From positions 1 to 64,000 of the IMG/VR virus record IMGVR_UViG_3300042988_000510: a stretch of DNA of 64,000 bases. One strand, 5' to 3'. Source of the stretch: a virus. Positions within the stretch are counted from its first letter, which is position 1, and each line of letters opens with the position of its first letter. A program made the translations under genes and the position numbers. Under the pieces are notes generated by a model that saw only the letters and a program-made list of their open reading frames with translations, ran no database searches and was not told where the DNA came from. Positions 1 to 7,162 of this stretch are shown in pieces.

Positions 1-303
1 GTCGGCGGATGACATATAGCTCTCGACCTGGGCCGCATTTTCACTCGGCAGGAGGATGCGGTAGTTGCCCTTGGTCTGCGCCAGATACTTGCCCTCGCGG
101 AGCAAGATTTTCCTGACGTAATCCACCGCCGACAATTCTTGCATGCTCAGTTCCTGGAAGGTGACCATTGGGGCGACCTCCGGGACCTCGATACCGATCA
201 CGCTGCGGACGGCATCTGACGGGATGAATGCGCCATACTGATCCAGCTTATTGCGCCTGAAGTATTCCAGCAGTTCACGTGCTGGGTTCTTTTTGTCAGT
301 CAT
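1..303 (-). CDS. Unknown early phage protein (C-terminus cut by window edge)
   Basis: A partial frame reading leftward off the edge; about 101 residues are visible, beginning MTDKKNPARELLEYFRR. I do not recognise a family. The visible part is charged, has no membrane segment and looks cytoplasmic. Its ATG overlaps the stop of the upstream gene by 8 nt, so it is probably translated in tandem with that gene from the leader described at 952-1255. The frame is open to the edge, which supports a real gene. Confidence 0.6.
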   Translation of the reverse strand, partial: MTDKKNPARELLEYFRRNKLDQYGAFIPSDAVRSVIGIEVPEVAPMVTFQELSMQELSAVDYVRKILLREGKYLAQTKGNYRILLPSENAAQVESYMSSAD

Positions 304-895
304 GCGTGATCTCCGCTTGTGCGCGGCCGAAGGTCGGGCGGAAATCTCCGAACCCGCCATACATCGCGGCATGCTTGGCAATGTCTGACAGAGATTCTGC
401 GTCGATCAGATTGTCGTCAAACTCGATGGCCGTTTTGAATGACCACTCATGAAATATCGGGGCCGCCTTGACCACGCGGACCTGGCCTTGCTTGAGGGTC
501 AGATTGATGCGGAAGTCAGGATTGCCGACGATATCCTCCGGAGTTTTGACCTTGTCTTTGTCACGGAACATGAGGGGGATTTTGTCCTCGGTGGCGAACA
601 CCGATCCACGCACATCAGCCTTGCTGACTTTGGCTTTCTTGAAGCTGGTCGCGGCAATGGCTGCCATCAGCCAACTGGAAGGCACGTAAATGCCGACACG
701 GTCATCCCAGAAAATCTTGGCTCTGACCTCTATATCCTGCAGGTCCCGGTAATCCTCATCGGTGCGCCGGGTTTTCTTGGCGTTGATCTTCGCCATGGCC
801 TTGGTAAAAGGGTTGAACCTGTCAACCGTCTGCGGATTGTTTTGCAGGAGCGGATTGATGCCGGTGACGGCGATGGTCATTTGTCGGATGGACAT
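296..895 (-). CDS. Conserved phage protein of unknown function
   Basis: 199 aa. The start MSIRQMTIAVTGINPLLQNN and the C-terminal GGFGDFRPTFGRA match my memory of a widespread uncharacterised phage family whose members begin 'TGTxPLLMHN' and end in a Gly/Phe/Arg-rich loop. No catalytic motif is evident and it has no signal or membrane segment. It is the first gene after the 430-nt structured leader and is transcribed leftward from the promoter at 1335-1376. It overlaps the next gene by 8 nt. Position beside exonuclease and Bet fits a role in DNA metabolism, but that is inference only. Confidence 0.75.
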   Translation of the reverse strand: MSIRQMTIAVTGINPLLQNNPQTVDRFNPFTKAMAKINAKKTRRTDEDYRDLQDIEVRAKIFWDDRVGIYVPSSWLMAAIAATSFKKAKVSKADVRGSVFATEDKIPLMFRDKDKVKTPEDIVGNPDFRINLTLKQGQVRVVKAAPIFHEWSFKTAIEFDDNLIDAESLSDIAKHAAMYGGFGDFRPTFGRAQAEITHD

Positions 896-951
896 GATTG
901 GTTCCTATGGTGTGTTTATTAAACCCGCGTCGATTGTCGGCGCGAGAGTGT

Positions 952-1255
952 GAGGATTGACCCTCGGTTATCGCACTGATTGCCAATGCGATAACCGCGT
1001 TTCATTCAGATTCATTTCGGTGCTCCGCCTTACGTTTCGATGCGATGCGCCGCCTTACGCTGCGCTTGAGGACTGATCCTCGGCATTGCCCACTCAAAGA
1101 ATGAGCAACCCGCGATTCATTCCCATTCGTTGCTATGCTCTGCGATTTGTTGCTGCGCAGTGCGACGCCTTAACTTGCCGTTCCTTGCGATGCGATGCCA
1201 GTCGATGCACCTTGGGGACCGTTCCCCGGTATTACCCACTCGCAAGAATGGGTAA
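952..1255. repeat. Three diverged copies of a double-hairpin unit in a 5' leader
   Basis: Each copy has hairpin I followed by hairpin II, then CCGCG. Hairpin I: 952-965 (GAGGA/CCCTC, one mismatch), 1068-1081 (GAGGA/TCCTC) and 1214-1227 (GGGGA/TCCCC), all with 4-nt loops. Hairpin II: 966-996 (10-bp perfect stem, 11-nt loop), 1086-1108 (TTGCCCA/TGAGCAA, one mismatch) and 1232-1255 (TTACCCA/TGGGTAA). Stem bases change on both sides between copies, so pairing is kept while sequence drifts. The linkers contain GATGCGATGC-like words. The block lies in the gene-free stretch 896-1378, in the predicted leader of the leftward transcript, so the functional strand is probably minus. I see no convincing ORF here. 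Confidence 0.7.
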
Positions 1256-1334
1256 CCCGCGTATCGGTCAGGATCGATGCTGTGCGTAGCACGGCATTCC
1301 ACTGATTTCCGGTGCGTTGCAATCCAGAAAACAC

Positions 1335-1376
1335 ATTCTCTCACTGGCCGTGCCAGAAGTCAATAGCAATGCTATT
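1335..1376 (-). promoter_or_regulatory. Leftward promoter with operator palindrome on the -35 box
   Basis: On the minus strand the -35 TTGACT (1358-1363) and -10 GAGAAT (1335-1340) are 17 bp apart. The perfect 15-bp palindrome AATAGCAATGCTATT (1362-1376) runs into the -35. It is the same architecture as the promoter at 4719-4760. Transcription would start near 1328, giving a leader of about 430 nt before the start at 895. Confidence 0.7.
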
Positions 1377-1378
1377 AC

Positions 1379-2881
1379 CTAAGCCGCTTTTTTATCCATC
1401 CCACCCCGAATTGCCGCCACAGCCTCGATGACCTTCAGTAGTTGGCTTTCGCTCAAGTCATCCAGTTCCGCGACGATCTGTGCGCGAAGTTTGGCTGCGA
1501 CGACGGATGCTTTGACTGGTGTCGGCGTGGTGGCCTCGACGATGCGTTGTTCTTCGTGCTTAACCGCTGCTTTTGCCAATGCGGCCTGTTCCTCTCGGAG
1601 TTTCTGCGCATCGATCCGTTGCTGCTCGGCTGCGACCCGCTGCGTGATCAGACCGGCAAGCGCGTCGGGGTCGTAATGGCAGACCCTGGCGAAGTCATGT
1701 TGGAACAAAAACCAGTTGTCCCCGATGGCTTTGCGGTTGGCCTCGATCCGATCCGCAAGCTCATTAGCCGCGATCTTTTGCTGGGCCAGTTCCGCGTCGA
1801 GCGCATCTCTGGAGCCCTTGATGGATTTCTTGCCTTTGATGACGTCACCGAATGGCACAGCAAGCACCCATGGTCCCCCAAGGCGCCTGTTTAGCGCGTC
1901 AACGTGCTGAGTTAGCTTGTCGTGATATTCGCGCACCAGATCGATCCGGATGCTGTCTTTGCGGGTCTTGACCAGCTTGTCCAGCGTCAGCCGTTTTTGT
2001 CGGGCTTCTTCGCGGATGTCGTCAATCGCCCGGAACAGTTCATCTATGCTGGCCGTCTGGCTCAGTGCATTCTGCTTGGCCGCCTCGAGTCGATCCTCGA
2101 CATCTCGGCACCATCTCACCGTGCGTTCCGCGTCGGCAAAATCCTCATCGGTTTCCAGATCGGTCTTAATGCCATCGAACACTGCCAGCGCGTGGGATTT
2201 AAAGGCATCCAGGTTCGATGCCGTGACCATCCCGGTGACCTCGATGTGCAAGGCCGGAAGTTGGTCGGGTGCGCGGCCGGCGACCGGAGTCGGGGTTTCC
2301 TGGTGCTGGTATTCGGCCAGGTCTTTGGCAAACTGCTTCCAGCCGGCGATGAGCTTTTTCCGCAGTTCCGGCACGCTTTCGTACCATGCGAACAGCATGT
2401 CATCGCGGTTGCCAGATGAAGCCATGAACAGGCACTTCTCAGCCCCTGAGAGGAGCAAAACCTGCTCAAGCTGAGGATGGTATTCCCCCGGGATGACGCC
2501 GCCCCTTAGCGCCTCTCTGAGCTTGTTGTTCAGTGATTTATGCTCGAAGGCGATGTTGCCCATGAGGGTCACGCCGTCGGTCGATGCCGAGAGCGGCATA
2601 CCGTCGATGTCCTTCGCGTGGGTGGCAGGGTAAAGTTCTTCGCCGATGATTTCCTCGGCCCACGGTCGGGCAATCGCCTCGTAGGCGTGGCCCCGATCAA
2701 AGATTTCTTGCTGGGCGTCAGAGACTTCCGGCGCGATGCCGGTAGCCTTCAGTTTTAGCAGGTCCGACCGTGACTTATGGGGGCTGATGTTCAGCATGGC
2801 CGATGCTTCGGAGGCGTTGTAGCTGCTGGCCCGATGCGCATGCCACTCGGGAGACCCTTGGATCAAGTTTTTTTCGCTCAT
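1379..2881 (-). CDS. YqaJ-family phage recombination exonuclease
   Basis: 500 aa. The first 200 residues are a YqaJ/lambda-exonuclease-type PD-(D/E)XK nuclease. QGSPEWHAHRA near residue 7 is the family's N-terminal signature, followed by the acidic STDGV, the E-x-K motif (FEHKS) and YHPQLEQ. The enzyme should resect linear dsDNA 5'-3' to give substrate for the Bet protein encoded just upstream. The remaining 300 residues are helical and coiled-coil-like, much longer than the core enzyme. I chose the ATG at 2881, 11 codons inside the longest frame, because it overlaps the bet stop as ATGA and has GGAG 7 nt upstream. Lambda Exo/Bet pairing is established; the function here is by homology. Confidence 0.9.
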   Translation of the reverse strand: MSEKNLIQGSPEWHAHRASSYNASEASAMLNISPHKSRSDLLKLKATGIAPEVSDAQQEIFDRGHAYEAIARPWAEEIIGEELYPATHAKDIDGMPLSASTDGVTLMGNIAFEHKSLNNKLREALRGGVIPGEYHPQLEQVLLLSGAEKCLFMASSGNRDDMLFAWYESVPELRKKLIAGWKQFAKDLAEYQHQETPTPVAGRAPDQLPALHIEVTGMVTASNLDAFKSHALAVFDGIKTDLETDEDFADAERTVRWCRDVEDRLEAAKQNALSQTASIDELFRAIDDIREEARQKRLTLDKLVKTRKDSIRIDLVREYHDKLTQHVDALNRRLGGPWVLAVPFGDVIKGKKSIKGSRDALDAELAQQKIAANELADRIEANRKAIGDNWFLFQHDFARVCHYDPDALAGLITQRVAAEQQRIDAQKLREEQAALAKAAVKHEEQRIVEATTPTPVKASVVAAKLRAQIVAELDDLSESQLLKVIEAVAAIRGGMDKKAA

Positions 2882-3741
2882 TGCGGTGCTCCGTTTTCGT
2901 AAGATGCAACCCACTCCTCGCTGGCCTGTTCGGCTGGAACCGCCATGGCGTGTATGGCCTCCTGCATGGCTCCGTCGACCACGTATTTGGTCGCCAGCTT
3001 TGCGATGATGCCATCAGCATTGCTGGTGCCGGCGGACAAGGCTTGAAGGATGCGTGGCTTCTGCTTCTCGAGGATTTCGGCGGTCAGTGTCGGCATCTCG
3101 GGTTTCTCGGGCTCTTTGCGGAACTGGCCCTCGATGACGTTATCCTCGCTCAGTGACTTGCCTTCCATTTCATCGGCTGTCGGCTGGGCTCCGACCTCGG
3201 GGAAGGCTTTTCTCAGTGCCTGGGCCTCCGCACATTTACTGACCTGGCCATACGGGCGCTTGGACCACATGGCGTTCGGGGCGATACTCCTTTCTTTGCC
3301 GCCTTTCACGGCGTAGTTCTCTTTCCAGCGTTCGATTGCAGAGAACTCGACGATTTCCCCACTGGGCAGCCGGCGCTTGACCGTCACCTTGCACCAGACC
3401 GGGTAGGTGATTTCCACCCCGCCGATGTTCTCCGTGACGTCGGGTCCGAACTCTGGTTCTGTGACGCCGGCATACTGGCCGGATCGGGCTGCCATCACCC
3501 GGTACGAGCCGACCCCAGGCATGATGACGTCACGCATGCGTCCGGCTTTTGAGTCCCACATGGGGACGATGTGAACCGGCTTTTGCATCGGGTCAAGGCT
3601 GGATGCCTTGCAGTACCCGATGACAAGTTTAATGCTTTCGGTGCTGGCTCCCGGGTAAAGGCTGGACTCCAGCACCGAGAGCAGTTCCTGCTCGCTCATG
3701 GCAAGCGCCGGAATGGCGTCCTGCTTTGTGGCTGCGCTCAT
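2878..3741 (-). CDS. bet: Bet/RecT-family single-strand annealing protein
   Basis: 287 aa. It resembles phage recombination protein Bet: an N-terminal ELLSVLESSLYPGAS segment, then SLDPMQKPVHIVPMWD, PGVGSYRVMAARSGQYAG and WSKRPYGQVSKCAEAQALRKAFP, all typical of the family. It anneals complementary single strands exposed by the partner exonuclease and acts in the cytoplasm. The start ATG at 3741 is preceded by AGGAG at 9 nt; an upstream ATG in the same frame at 3780 lacks a site. Stop and exonuclease start overlap (ATGA), giving a two-gene operon from the operator-bearing promoter at 3771-3798. Confidence 0.92.
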   Translation of the reverse strand: MSAATKQDAIPALAMSEQELLSVLESSLYPGASTESIKLVIGYCKASSLDPMQKPVHIVPMWDSKAGRMRDVIMPGVGSYRVMAARSGQYAGVTEPEFGPDVTENIGGVEITYPVWCKVTVKRRLPSGEIVEFSAIERWKENYAVKGGKERSIAPNAMWSKRPYGQVSKCAEAQALRKAFPEVGAQPTADEMEGKSLSEDNVIEGQFRKEPEKPEMPTLTAEILEKQKPRILQALSAGTSNADGIIAKLATKYVVDGAMQEAIHAMAVPAEQASEEWVASYENGAPQ

Positions 3742-3770
3742 GGCTTTATCTCCTGTTTTGTTGAGGTTTG

Positions 3771-3798
3771 ATTGTACCATAATCTAGTAGCTCTGCTA
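3771..3798 (-). promoter_or_regulatory. Promoter of the bet-exonuclease operon with operator
   Basis: The minus strand carries an extended -10, TGG-TACAAT (3771-3779), with the perfect operator TAGC-TCT-GCTA (3788-3798) in the -35 region. No good -35 hexamer is seen, as expected for an extended -10. The operator overlaps the stop codon of the upstream 52-aa gene. Confidence 0.65.
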
Positions 3799-3954
3799 TT
3801 TGCTTTCGGCTAGTTTTTTCCGTAGATCGAACACGGCGCTGGCCAAGGCTTCGGCCAGTTCTGCGTCATTGGCCGGCTGGCATTTCCGGCGGGTTTCCTC
3901 GATCACATGGCGGGTGCCACGGACCTGCTCCATCACATGCTCCTGTGCTGTCAT
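3796..3954 (-). CDS. Small unknown protein, 52 aa
   Basis: MTAQEHVMEQVRGTRHV... to ...LRKKLAESK. Short, helical and charged with no recognisable domain. Its ATG overlaps the stop of the upstream 47-aa gene (ATGA), the coupling pattern of the whole chain 3796-4676, which is the main support for it being real. Its own stop lies inside the operator that controls bet. Confidence 0.6.
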   Translation of the reverse strand: MTAQEHVMEQVRGTRHVIEETRRKCQPANDAELAEALASAVFDLRKKLAESK

Positions 3955-4094
3955 GGCTTTTTCTCGTCTTTGTGGCTTTCGATTTCATCCCAGTCGATAT
4001 CCTCGATGTTGCTTGCCACAATAACCATCCCGATGAGGATGGTAAGGACAAACAGGATGCCGATGATTTGGGTTGCGGTTAGTTCGTGGCTCAC
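3951..4094 (-). CDS. Small single-pass membrane protein, 47 aa
   Basis: GTG start at 4094 overlapping the upstream stop (GTGA), with GGGAGG upstream. One hydrophobic helix spans residues 8-28 (TATQIIGILFVLTILIGMVI), followed by an acidic tail (NIEDIDWDEIESHKDEKK) that would be cytoplasmic. Size and topology suit a membrane-acting accessory factor, but no family is recognised. Confidence 0.6.
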   Translation of the reverse strand: MSHELTATQIIGILFVLTILIGMVIVASNIEDIDWDEIESHKDEKKP

Positions 4095-4366
4095 GCTGCC
4101 TCCCTATCTTGGTATTCGTTGGCTGCATCCTCGGCAGCATCCTTCTCGCGCTTTTCCATCCAAGCCTCGGCCAGATATTCATCCAGCTTTTTCTTGGCCA
4201 GTTCCGGATGCGTCATCAGCGTGGTGAGCACTTCCTGGGTTTCTTCCTCGCCGATCAGTTTGGCGGTGTACTCGCCATCCAGCCAATCCTGATGCCCGTC
4301 ATCCTCGGATGTTCTCGGGTCTGCCGGATGGTTACGTGCGATCCCATAGTCTTCGTCGTAGCTCAT
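4091..4366 (-). CDS. Unknown acidic protein, 91 aa
   Basis: An acidic, largely helical protein starting MSYDEDYGIARNHPADP. The C-terminal half is rich in Glu, Lys and Ala and probably coiled. No domain is recognised. It sits mid-chain, with ATGA coupling to the gene before it and GTGA coupling to the gene after it. Confidence 0.65.
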   Translation of the reverse strand: MSYDEDYGIARNHPADPRTSEDDGHQDWLDGEYTAKLIGEEETQEVLTTLMTHPELAKKKLDEYLAEAWMEKREKDAAEDAANEYQDREAA

Positions 4367-4548
4367 GATTCCTCCGTCATTTCTTCAAGTCGTTCCGCGA
4401 CGATGCGCAGGGTGCTAATGATTCCTCGAATGAGGTTTTTGTTTACAGGAATCAGTCCCAACTGAGTTGATTTCAGGAATGATGCCGCGCTGTTGATTCG
4501 TGTGACCATGGCGCCAAGCTCCATTTGTCCGGCTATCCCGAGATTCAC
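4363..4548 (-). CDS. Unknown small protein, 61 aa
   Basis: I chose the GTG at 4548 because it overlaps the upstream stop as GTGA and follows GGGGTGG. A TTG at 4578 in the same frame would add 10 residues inside the upstream gene. The protein (VNLGIAGQMELGAMVTRINS...) is a probable helical bundle ending RLEEMTEES. No family recognised. Confidence 0.55.
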   Translation of the reverse strand: MNLGIAGQMELGAMVTRINSAASFLKSTQLGLIPVNKNLIRGIISTLRIVAERLEEMTEES

Positions 4549-4676
4549 AGCCACCCCGCTGATCCCAGTACCGCGCAAGCCATCAGCAGGCCGATGGCGG
4601 CGAAGGCCAGGCCGTGCAGGACGGCGCTGAAGATGATGCTGGCCAATGGTGGGATGAGCATTGCTTGTCTGTTCAT
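4545..4676 (-). CDS. Small membrane protein, 43 aa
   Basis: First gene of the leftward chain, directly after the promoter at 4719-4760. It begins MNRQAMLIPPLASIIFSA and is almost entirely hydrophobic, with probably one long or two short membrane helices. CTGGAGAC precedes the ATG as a ribosome site. No family recognised. Confidence 0.55.
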   Translation of the reverse strand: MNRQAMLIPPLASIIFSAVLHGLAFAAIGLLMACAVLGSAGWL

Positions 4677-4718
4677 GTGAGTCTCCAGCCTCCCAGGCGG
4701 GATGCCGGGGTTGGGTAC

Positions 4719-4760
4719 ATGCTATGCCTGCTGGCGGGTCATGTCAATAGCTCTGCTATT
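4719..4760 (-). promoter_or_regulatory. Strong leftward promoter with operator
   Basis: On the minus strand the consensus -35 TTGACA (4742-4747) and -10 TAGCAT (4719-4724) are 17 bp apart. The operator AATAGC-AGA-GCTATT (4746-4760) abuts and overlaps the -35. It drives the 4676-3796 gene chain, and this is the best -35 box in the window. Confidence 0.75.
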
Positions 4761-4781
4761 AGCTTTAGGCGAGGGCATCCA

Positions 4782-5312
4782 TCAGGATGCCTGGTCGATC
4801 AGTTCGTTCGGCTGGGTCATTTTCGTGAGAATGTTGACCTTGTGCGGGGCCATGCGGTCCAGCACGCTGACCATCGATTGGTAACGGTCGTTGACGGTTT
4901 TGGCGATCTCCTTCTGATCGTGAGGCGCCAAGTTGGTGTACTTGGAGATCATGTCGGCGATTTCCGGTGTCAGGCGGGCGATCAGGTCATGGTATTCGGG
5001 ACCATTGACCGAGGACGTGAGCTTGACCAGCATGGCCTTGAGCCTGGGCGAAAACTCGCCGATGTCGCAGCGCAGGTAGGAGACGAAGGGCAGGGCGGTT
5101 TCGAGGTTCAATGGTCGCTTGCCGTTCAGCAGTTGCTGGACGAAGCCTTGGGTGCCGACGTTGTATTTCTGCGCGAACTGTAACTGGGTCAGTGGGTGCC
5201 GGGTGTTGTGCGTGGCATCGTCCCACAATTTCCGCAGGCGCTTGGCTTCCTCCAGCCGGACGTCCTCGGGGACGTAGCTTTTTTTGGTGCTGATTGGCTT
5301 TTCTTCGGTCAT
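4782..5312 (-). CDS. CI-like phage repressor without protease domain
   Basis: 176 aa. An XRE/CI-type helix-turn-helix lies at about residues 20-90: LTQLQFAQKYNVGTQGFVQQ, then LLNGKRPLNLETALPFVSYL and FSPRL, the usual CI sequence order. The C-terminal half is helical. The Ala-Gly cleavage site and Ser/Lys peptidase S24 motifs of LexA/CI proteins are absent, so RecA-stimulated self-cleavage is not expected. It faces the Cro-like gene across a 137-bp control region and is the best candidate to bind the TAGC-NNN-GCTA sites. AAGGAGG sits 8 nt before the ATG. Confidence 0.85.
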   Translation of the reverse strand: MTEEKPISTKKSYVPEDVRLEEAKRLRKLWDDATHNTRHPLTQLQFAQKYNVGTQGFVQQLLNGKRPLNLETALPFVSYLRCDIGEFSPRLKAMLVKLTSSVNGPEYHDLIARLTPEIADMISKYTNLAPHDQKEIAKTVNDRYQSMVSVLDRMAPHKVNILTKMTQPNELIDQAS

Positions 5313-5339
5313 GACTGACCTCCTTATGTGAAGGGCGTA

Positions 5340-5364
5340 AGCATAGCATTAAATAGCTACGCTT
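5340..5364 (-). promoter_or_regulatory. Repressor promoter region
   Basis: The minus strand reads TGC-TATGCT (5340-5348), an extended -10. Upstream of it is a near-match operator TAGC-TAC-GCTT (5354-5364, one mismatch), and an overlapping TAGC-N8-GCTA arrangement spans 5344-5359. This suggests autoregulation by the repressor or control by Cro. Confidence 0.5.
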
Positions 5365-5389
5365 TTATCAAGCCCCAGCAAGCTCAGGA

Positions 5390-5444
5390 TTGGCGCGGCT
5401 TCCGTTGAGTGCTATGCTGTGTCATCCGTAACAAAGCATTGCTA
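5390..5444 (+). promoter_or_regulatory. Rightward cro promoter and operator-like site
   Basis: -35 TTGGCG (5390-5395), 17-bp spacer, extended -10 TGC-TATGCT (TATGCT at 5413-5418). An operator-like AAGC-ATT-GCTA (5434-5444, one mismatch) lies between the predicted start of transcription and the ATG at 5450. No clear Shine-Dalgarno sequence precedes that ATG. Confidence 0.6.
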
Positions 5445-5449
5445 GTGAT

Positions 5450-5698
5450 ATGCCACGAAAAACCTATGACAAGAATCTGATCCTGGAGCGAGCCTGCATG
5501 GATTATGGCGGGCAAGGCGAGGTAGCCAAGGCCCTGGGGGTCACGCAGGGCCTGGTCAATCAATGGGTCTTGGGCCGAACCCGGGTTACCGCTGAACGGG
5601 CGCTGGAACTGGTCAAGCTGTTCAAGTTCAAGATTCGGCCCGAGGACCTGTGCCAGGAGGCCGACTGGGCTGTTGCTCGAAAACTGCCGAAAAAATAA
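5450..5698 (+). CDS. Cro/YdaS-like helix-turn-helix regulator
   Basis: 82 aa. The helix-turn-helix covers residues 20-55 (GGQGEVAKALGVTQGLVNQW, then RTRVTAERALELVKLF), the arrangement of YdaS/Cro-type small repressors. It faces the CI-like repressor, as Cro does in lambdoid phages, so it should shut off repressor synthesis or early transcription during lytic growth. ATG is at 5450. The role comes from context plus domain; operator specificity is inferred. Confidence 0.8.
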   Translation: MPRKTYDKNLILERACMDYGGQGEVAKALGVTQGLVNQWVLGRTRVTAERALELVKLFKFKIRPEDLCQEADWAVARKLPKK

Positions 5699-5709
5699 AG
5701 GGGTGCAAC

Positions 5710-5725
5710 GATAGCGTTTGCTATC
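5710..5725 (+). promoter_or_regulatory. Operator variant downstream of cro
   Basis: GATAGC-GTTT-GCTATC is a perfect palindrome with a 4-nt rather than 3-nt centre. A possible extended -10 (TGC-TATCTA) overlaps its right half. It lies between cro and the antirepressor gene and may separate their expression. Confidence 0.45.
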
Positions 5726-5810
5726 TAAGCAGACGCTAAGATATCCAGCTAGACTGTCTCTCAGGCCGGTATTAATCCGGTGTCAATCAACAAAAAAGCA
5801 AGGTTGACTT

Positions 5811-6305
5811 ATGTACATGCTATCCGTGCCTTTCAACGGCCACCATTTGATCGTGGTCGATCATCAAGGCGAGCCCTGGGCTCCCATCATCCCGCTCTGC
5901 AATGCCATGCAAGCCGATCCCGACAAGGTCAGTGCCTGGACGCAAAAGATGCAGTGCTTTCAGGCCAAGGTTTTGCAGATCCCCATCGTGGATAGGGTCC
6001 GCGAGTTTTTATGCGTCCCGCTGCGCAAGCTGTTCGGCTGGCTGACGCATCTCATGGAGGGTGAGAGGCTCGCTGGCGCCGACGATGTCTTGTATGAAGC
6101 CTGGGCCACCGCTCGGCCGGCGCAGATTCCGGCTGATGGCCGGGTGATGCTAACGATCCGCCAGGGCAAGGTCGATGTCGCGCAACAGGTCCCGGAGGAT
6201 TGGCTTGTGGCTCCGCTCGAGGGGTTCCATCATCTGTCGACCCGGGCCGGTTACCGCGTCACGTCCGATCTGCTGCACGATTTCCTGTATGCCCCTCGGG
6301 TCTGA
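5811..6305 (+). CDS. P22-type antirepressor N-terminal domain protein
   Basis: 164 aa. The opening VPFNGHHLIVVDHQGEPWAP, then IIPLCNAMQADPDKVSAWTQ and LCVPLRKLFGWL, matches the antirepressor N-terminal domain (P22_AR_N) of phage P22 Ant. The family binds a phage repressor and inactivates it, so this is the likely inducer partner of the non-cleavable repressor at 4782-5312. ATGs at 5811 and 5817 are both possible; AAGG lies 7 nt before the first. The remainder is unassigned. Confidence 0.75.
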   Translation: MYMLSVPFNGHHLIVVDHQGEPWAPIIPLCNAMQADPDKVSAWTQKMQCFQAKVLQIPIVDRVREFLCVPLRKLFGWLTHLMEGERLAGADDVLYEAWATARPAQIPADGRVMLTIRQGKVDVAQQVPEDWLVAPLEGFHHLSTRAGYRVTSDLLHDFLYAPRV

Positions 6306-6365
6306 CTGACCCACATCTTGTGCCTTCGCGCACCGAAAATCCCACATCTTGTGGGTCGTCGGAAG

Positions 6366-6409
6366 TAGCATTGCTGCTGTTGATTCTGATGAGCAGAAGG
6401 GAGTAATCT
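6366..6409 (+). promoter_or_regulatory. Promoter with operator before the zinc-ribbon gene
   Basis: Operator TAGC-ATT-GCTG (6366-6376, one mismatch) sits just upstream of -35 TTGATT (6380-6385), an 18-bp spacer and -10 TAATCT (6404-6409). It heads the rightward early block. Confidence 0.5.
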
Positions 6410-6435
6410 GCAGGCTCCAAAAGGACGAAAGGCCC

Positions 6436-6464
6436 GGGTGACTGAACCACCCGAGCCTCTCTTT
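6436..6464. terminator. Stem-loop, possible weak terminator
   Basis: GGCCCGGGTG and CACCCGAGCC pair around a 7-nt loop with one mismatch. The flanking T-runs are poor (TCTCTTTC on plus; CCTTTCGTCC on minus), so it may be a leader attenuator or a weak bidirectional terminator rather than a strong one. Confidence 0.35.
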
Positions 6465-6498
6465 CACCTACTGACCACATCTTTGGAGGATGTCAGCG

Positions 6499-6864
6499 AT
6501 GACGACTGCGAATTCTAACACGGTGCCGTACAAGCACTGCTCCGCGTGCGGGCTGGTTAAACCCAACGACGCATTCCGCTACATCACGCGCAAGCGTGGC
6601 GGGTATCTCTATACCCATTGCCGGGAGTGCGAGCGCGAGTACAACCGCCGTCGAAATGCCGAGCGGAAATTCGGTAACAGCCTGGATGCGCTGATCGAGG
6701 CGGTCGGTACACCACCGTGCGACACGTGCTTCCGGCGTGATCGGTGCGCAAGGGACCCGGTGCCGTGCTGGCGGTTCGACGTGTATGTGGAGGGGGTATC
6801 CATACCCCAAACAAGCGAAAGCCCCGACAGGAGCGAACTGGCGGGGCGTTCTATCAACCTTTGA
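6499..6864 (+). CDS. Zinc-ribbon protein, HNH/endonuclease VII-like N-terminus
   Basis: 121 aa. A treble-clef-like CSACG...CRECERE pair near residues 13-37 is followed by a basic RRRNAERKF stretch, the layout of N-terminal zinc ribbons in phage endonuclease VII/HNH proteins. No complete HNH catalytic motif follows. A second Cys cluster (PPCDTCFRRDRC) sits in the C-terminal half. I start at 6499 because GGAGG at 6485-6489 is 9 nt before it and directly abuts the alternative ATG at 6490. The last 20 codons hold a GC hairpin. Confidence 0.6.
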   Translation: MTTANSNTVPYKHCSACGLVKPNDAFRYITRKRGGYLYTHCRECEREYNRRRNAERKFGNSLDALIEAVGTPPCDTCFRRDRCARDPVPCWRFDVYVEGVSIPQTSESPDRSELAGRSINL

Positions 6865-6880
6865 TCGAGTGGAGATCAAG

Positions 6881-7162
6881 ATGACTGGTTCAAATTATAA
6901 CGACGGTGGCCCGCATCTGTATAGGGTCAATGAAAAGCAGTTTCTGCGCGGGTGTGGAATCAAAAAGACGCTGATTCTTTTTATGCACGATGGCGGCGCA
7001 TCGGTTACCCAGGAAAATCATTGGGGGAACGAAGAGGTTTTCCTTTCTCGGGACGACATATTGATGCTCCATGCCCTGGTTCGAACCAGAGAGCGGGCTG
7101 GGGTTTTTGAGGGTTTCTCACTGCCGCCTGTGGATTCATCGCATGCGGAGGGCGGGAGTTGA
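6881..7162 (+). CDS. Unknown phage protein, 93 aa
   Basis: It begins MTGSNYNDGGPHLYRVNEKQ and contains SRDDILMLHALVRTRE. No family recognised. GTGGAG lies 7 nt before the ATG. Its stop overlaps the TTG start of the replication gene (TTGA), so it is co-translated with the replication module. Confidence 0.6.
   Translation: MTGSNYNDGGPHLYRVNEKQFLRGCGIKKTLILFMHDGGASVTQENHWGNEEVFLSRDDILMLHALVRTRERAGVFEGFSLPPVDSSHAEGGS

Noticed and set aside
1086-1344. Short frames on both strands in 900-1378
   Set aside because: Low-complexity products, no ribosome site, and the DNA is explained by the hairpin repeats.
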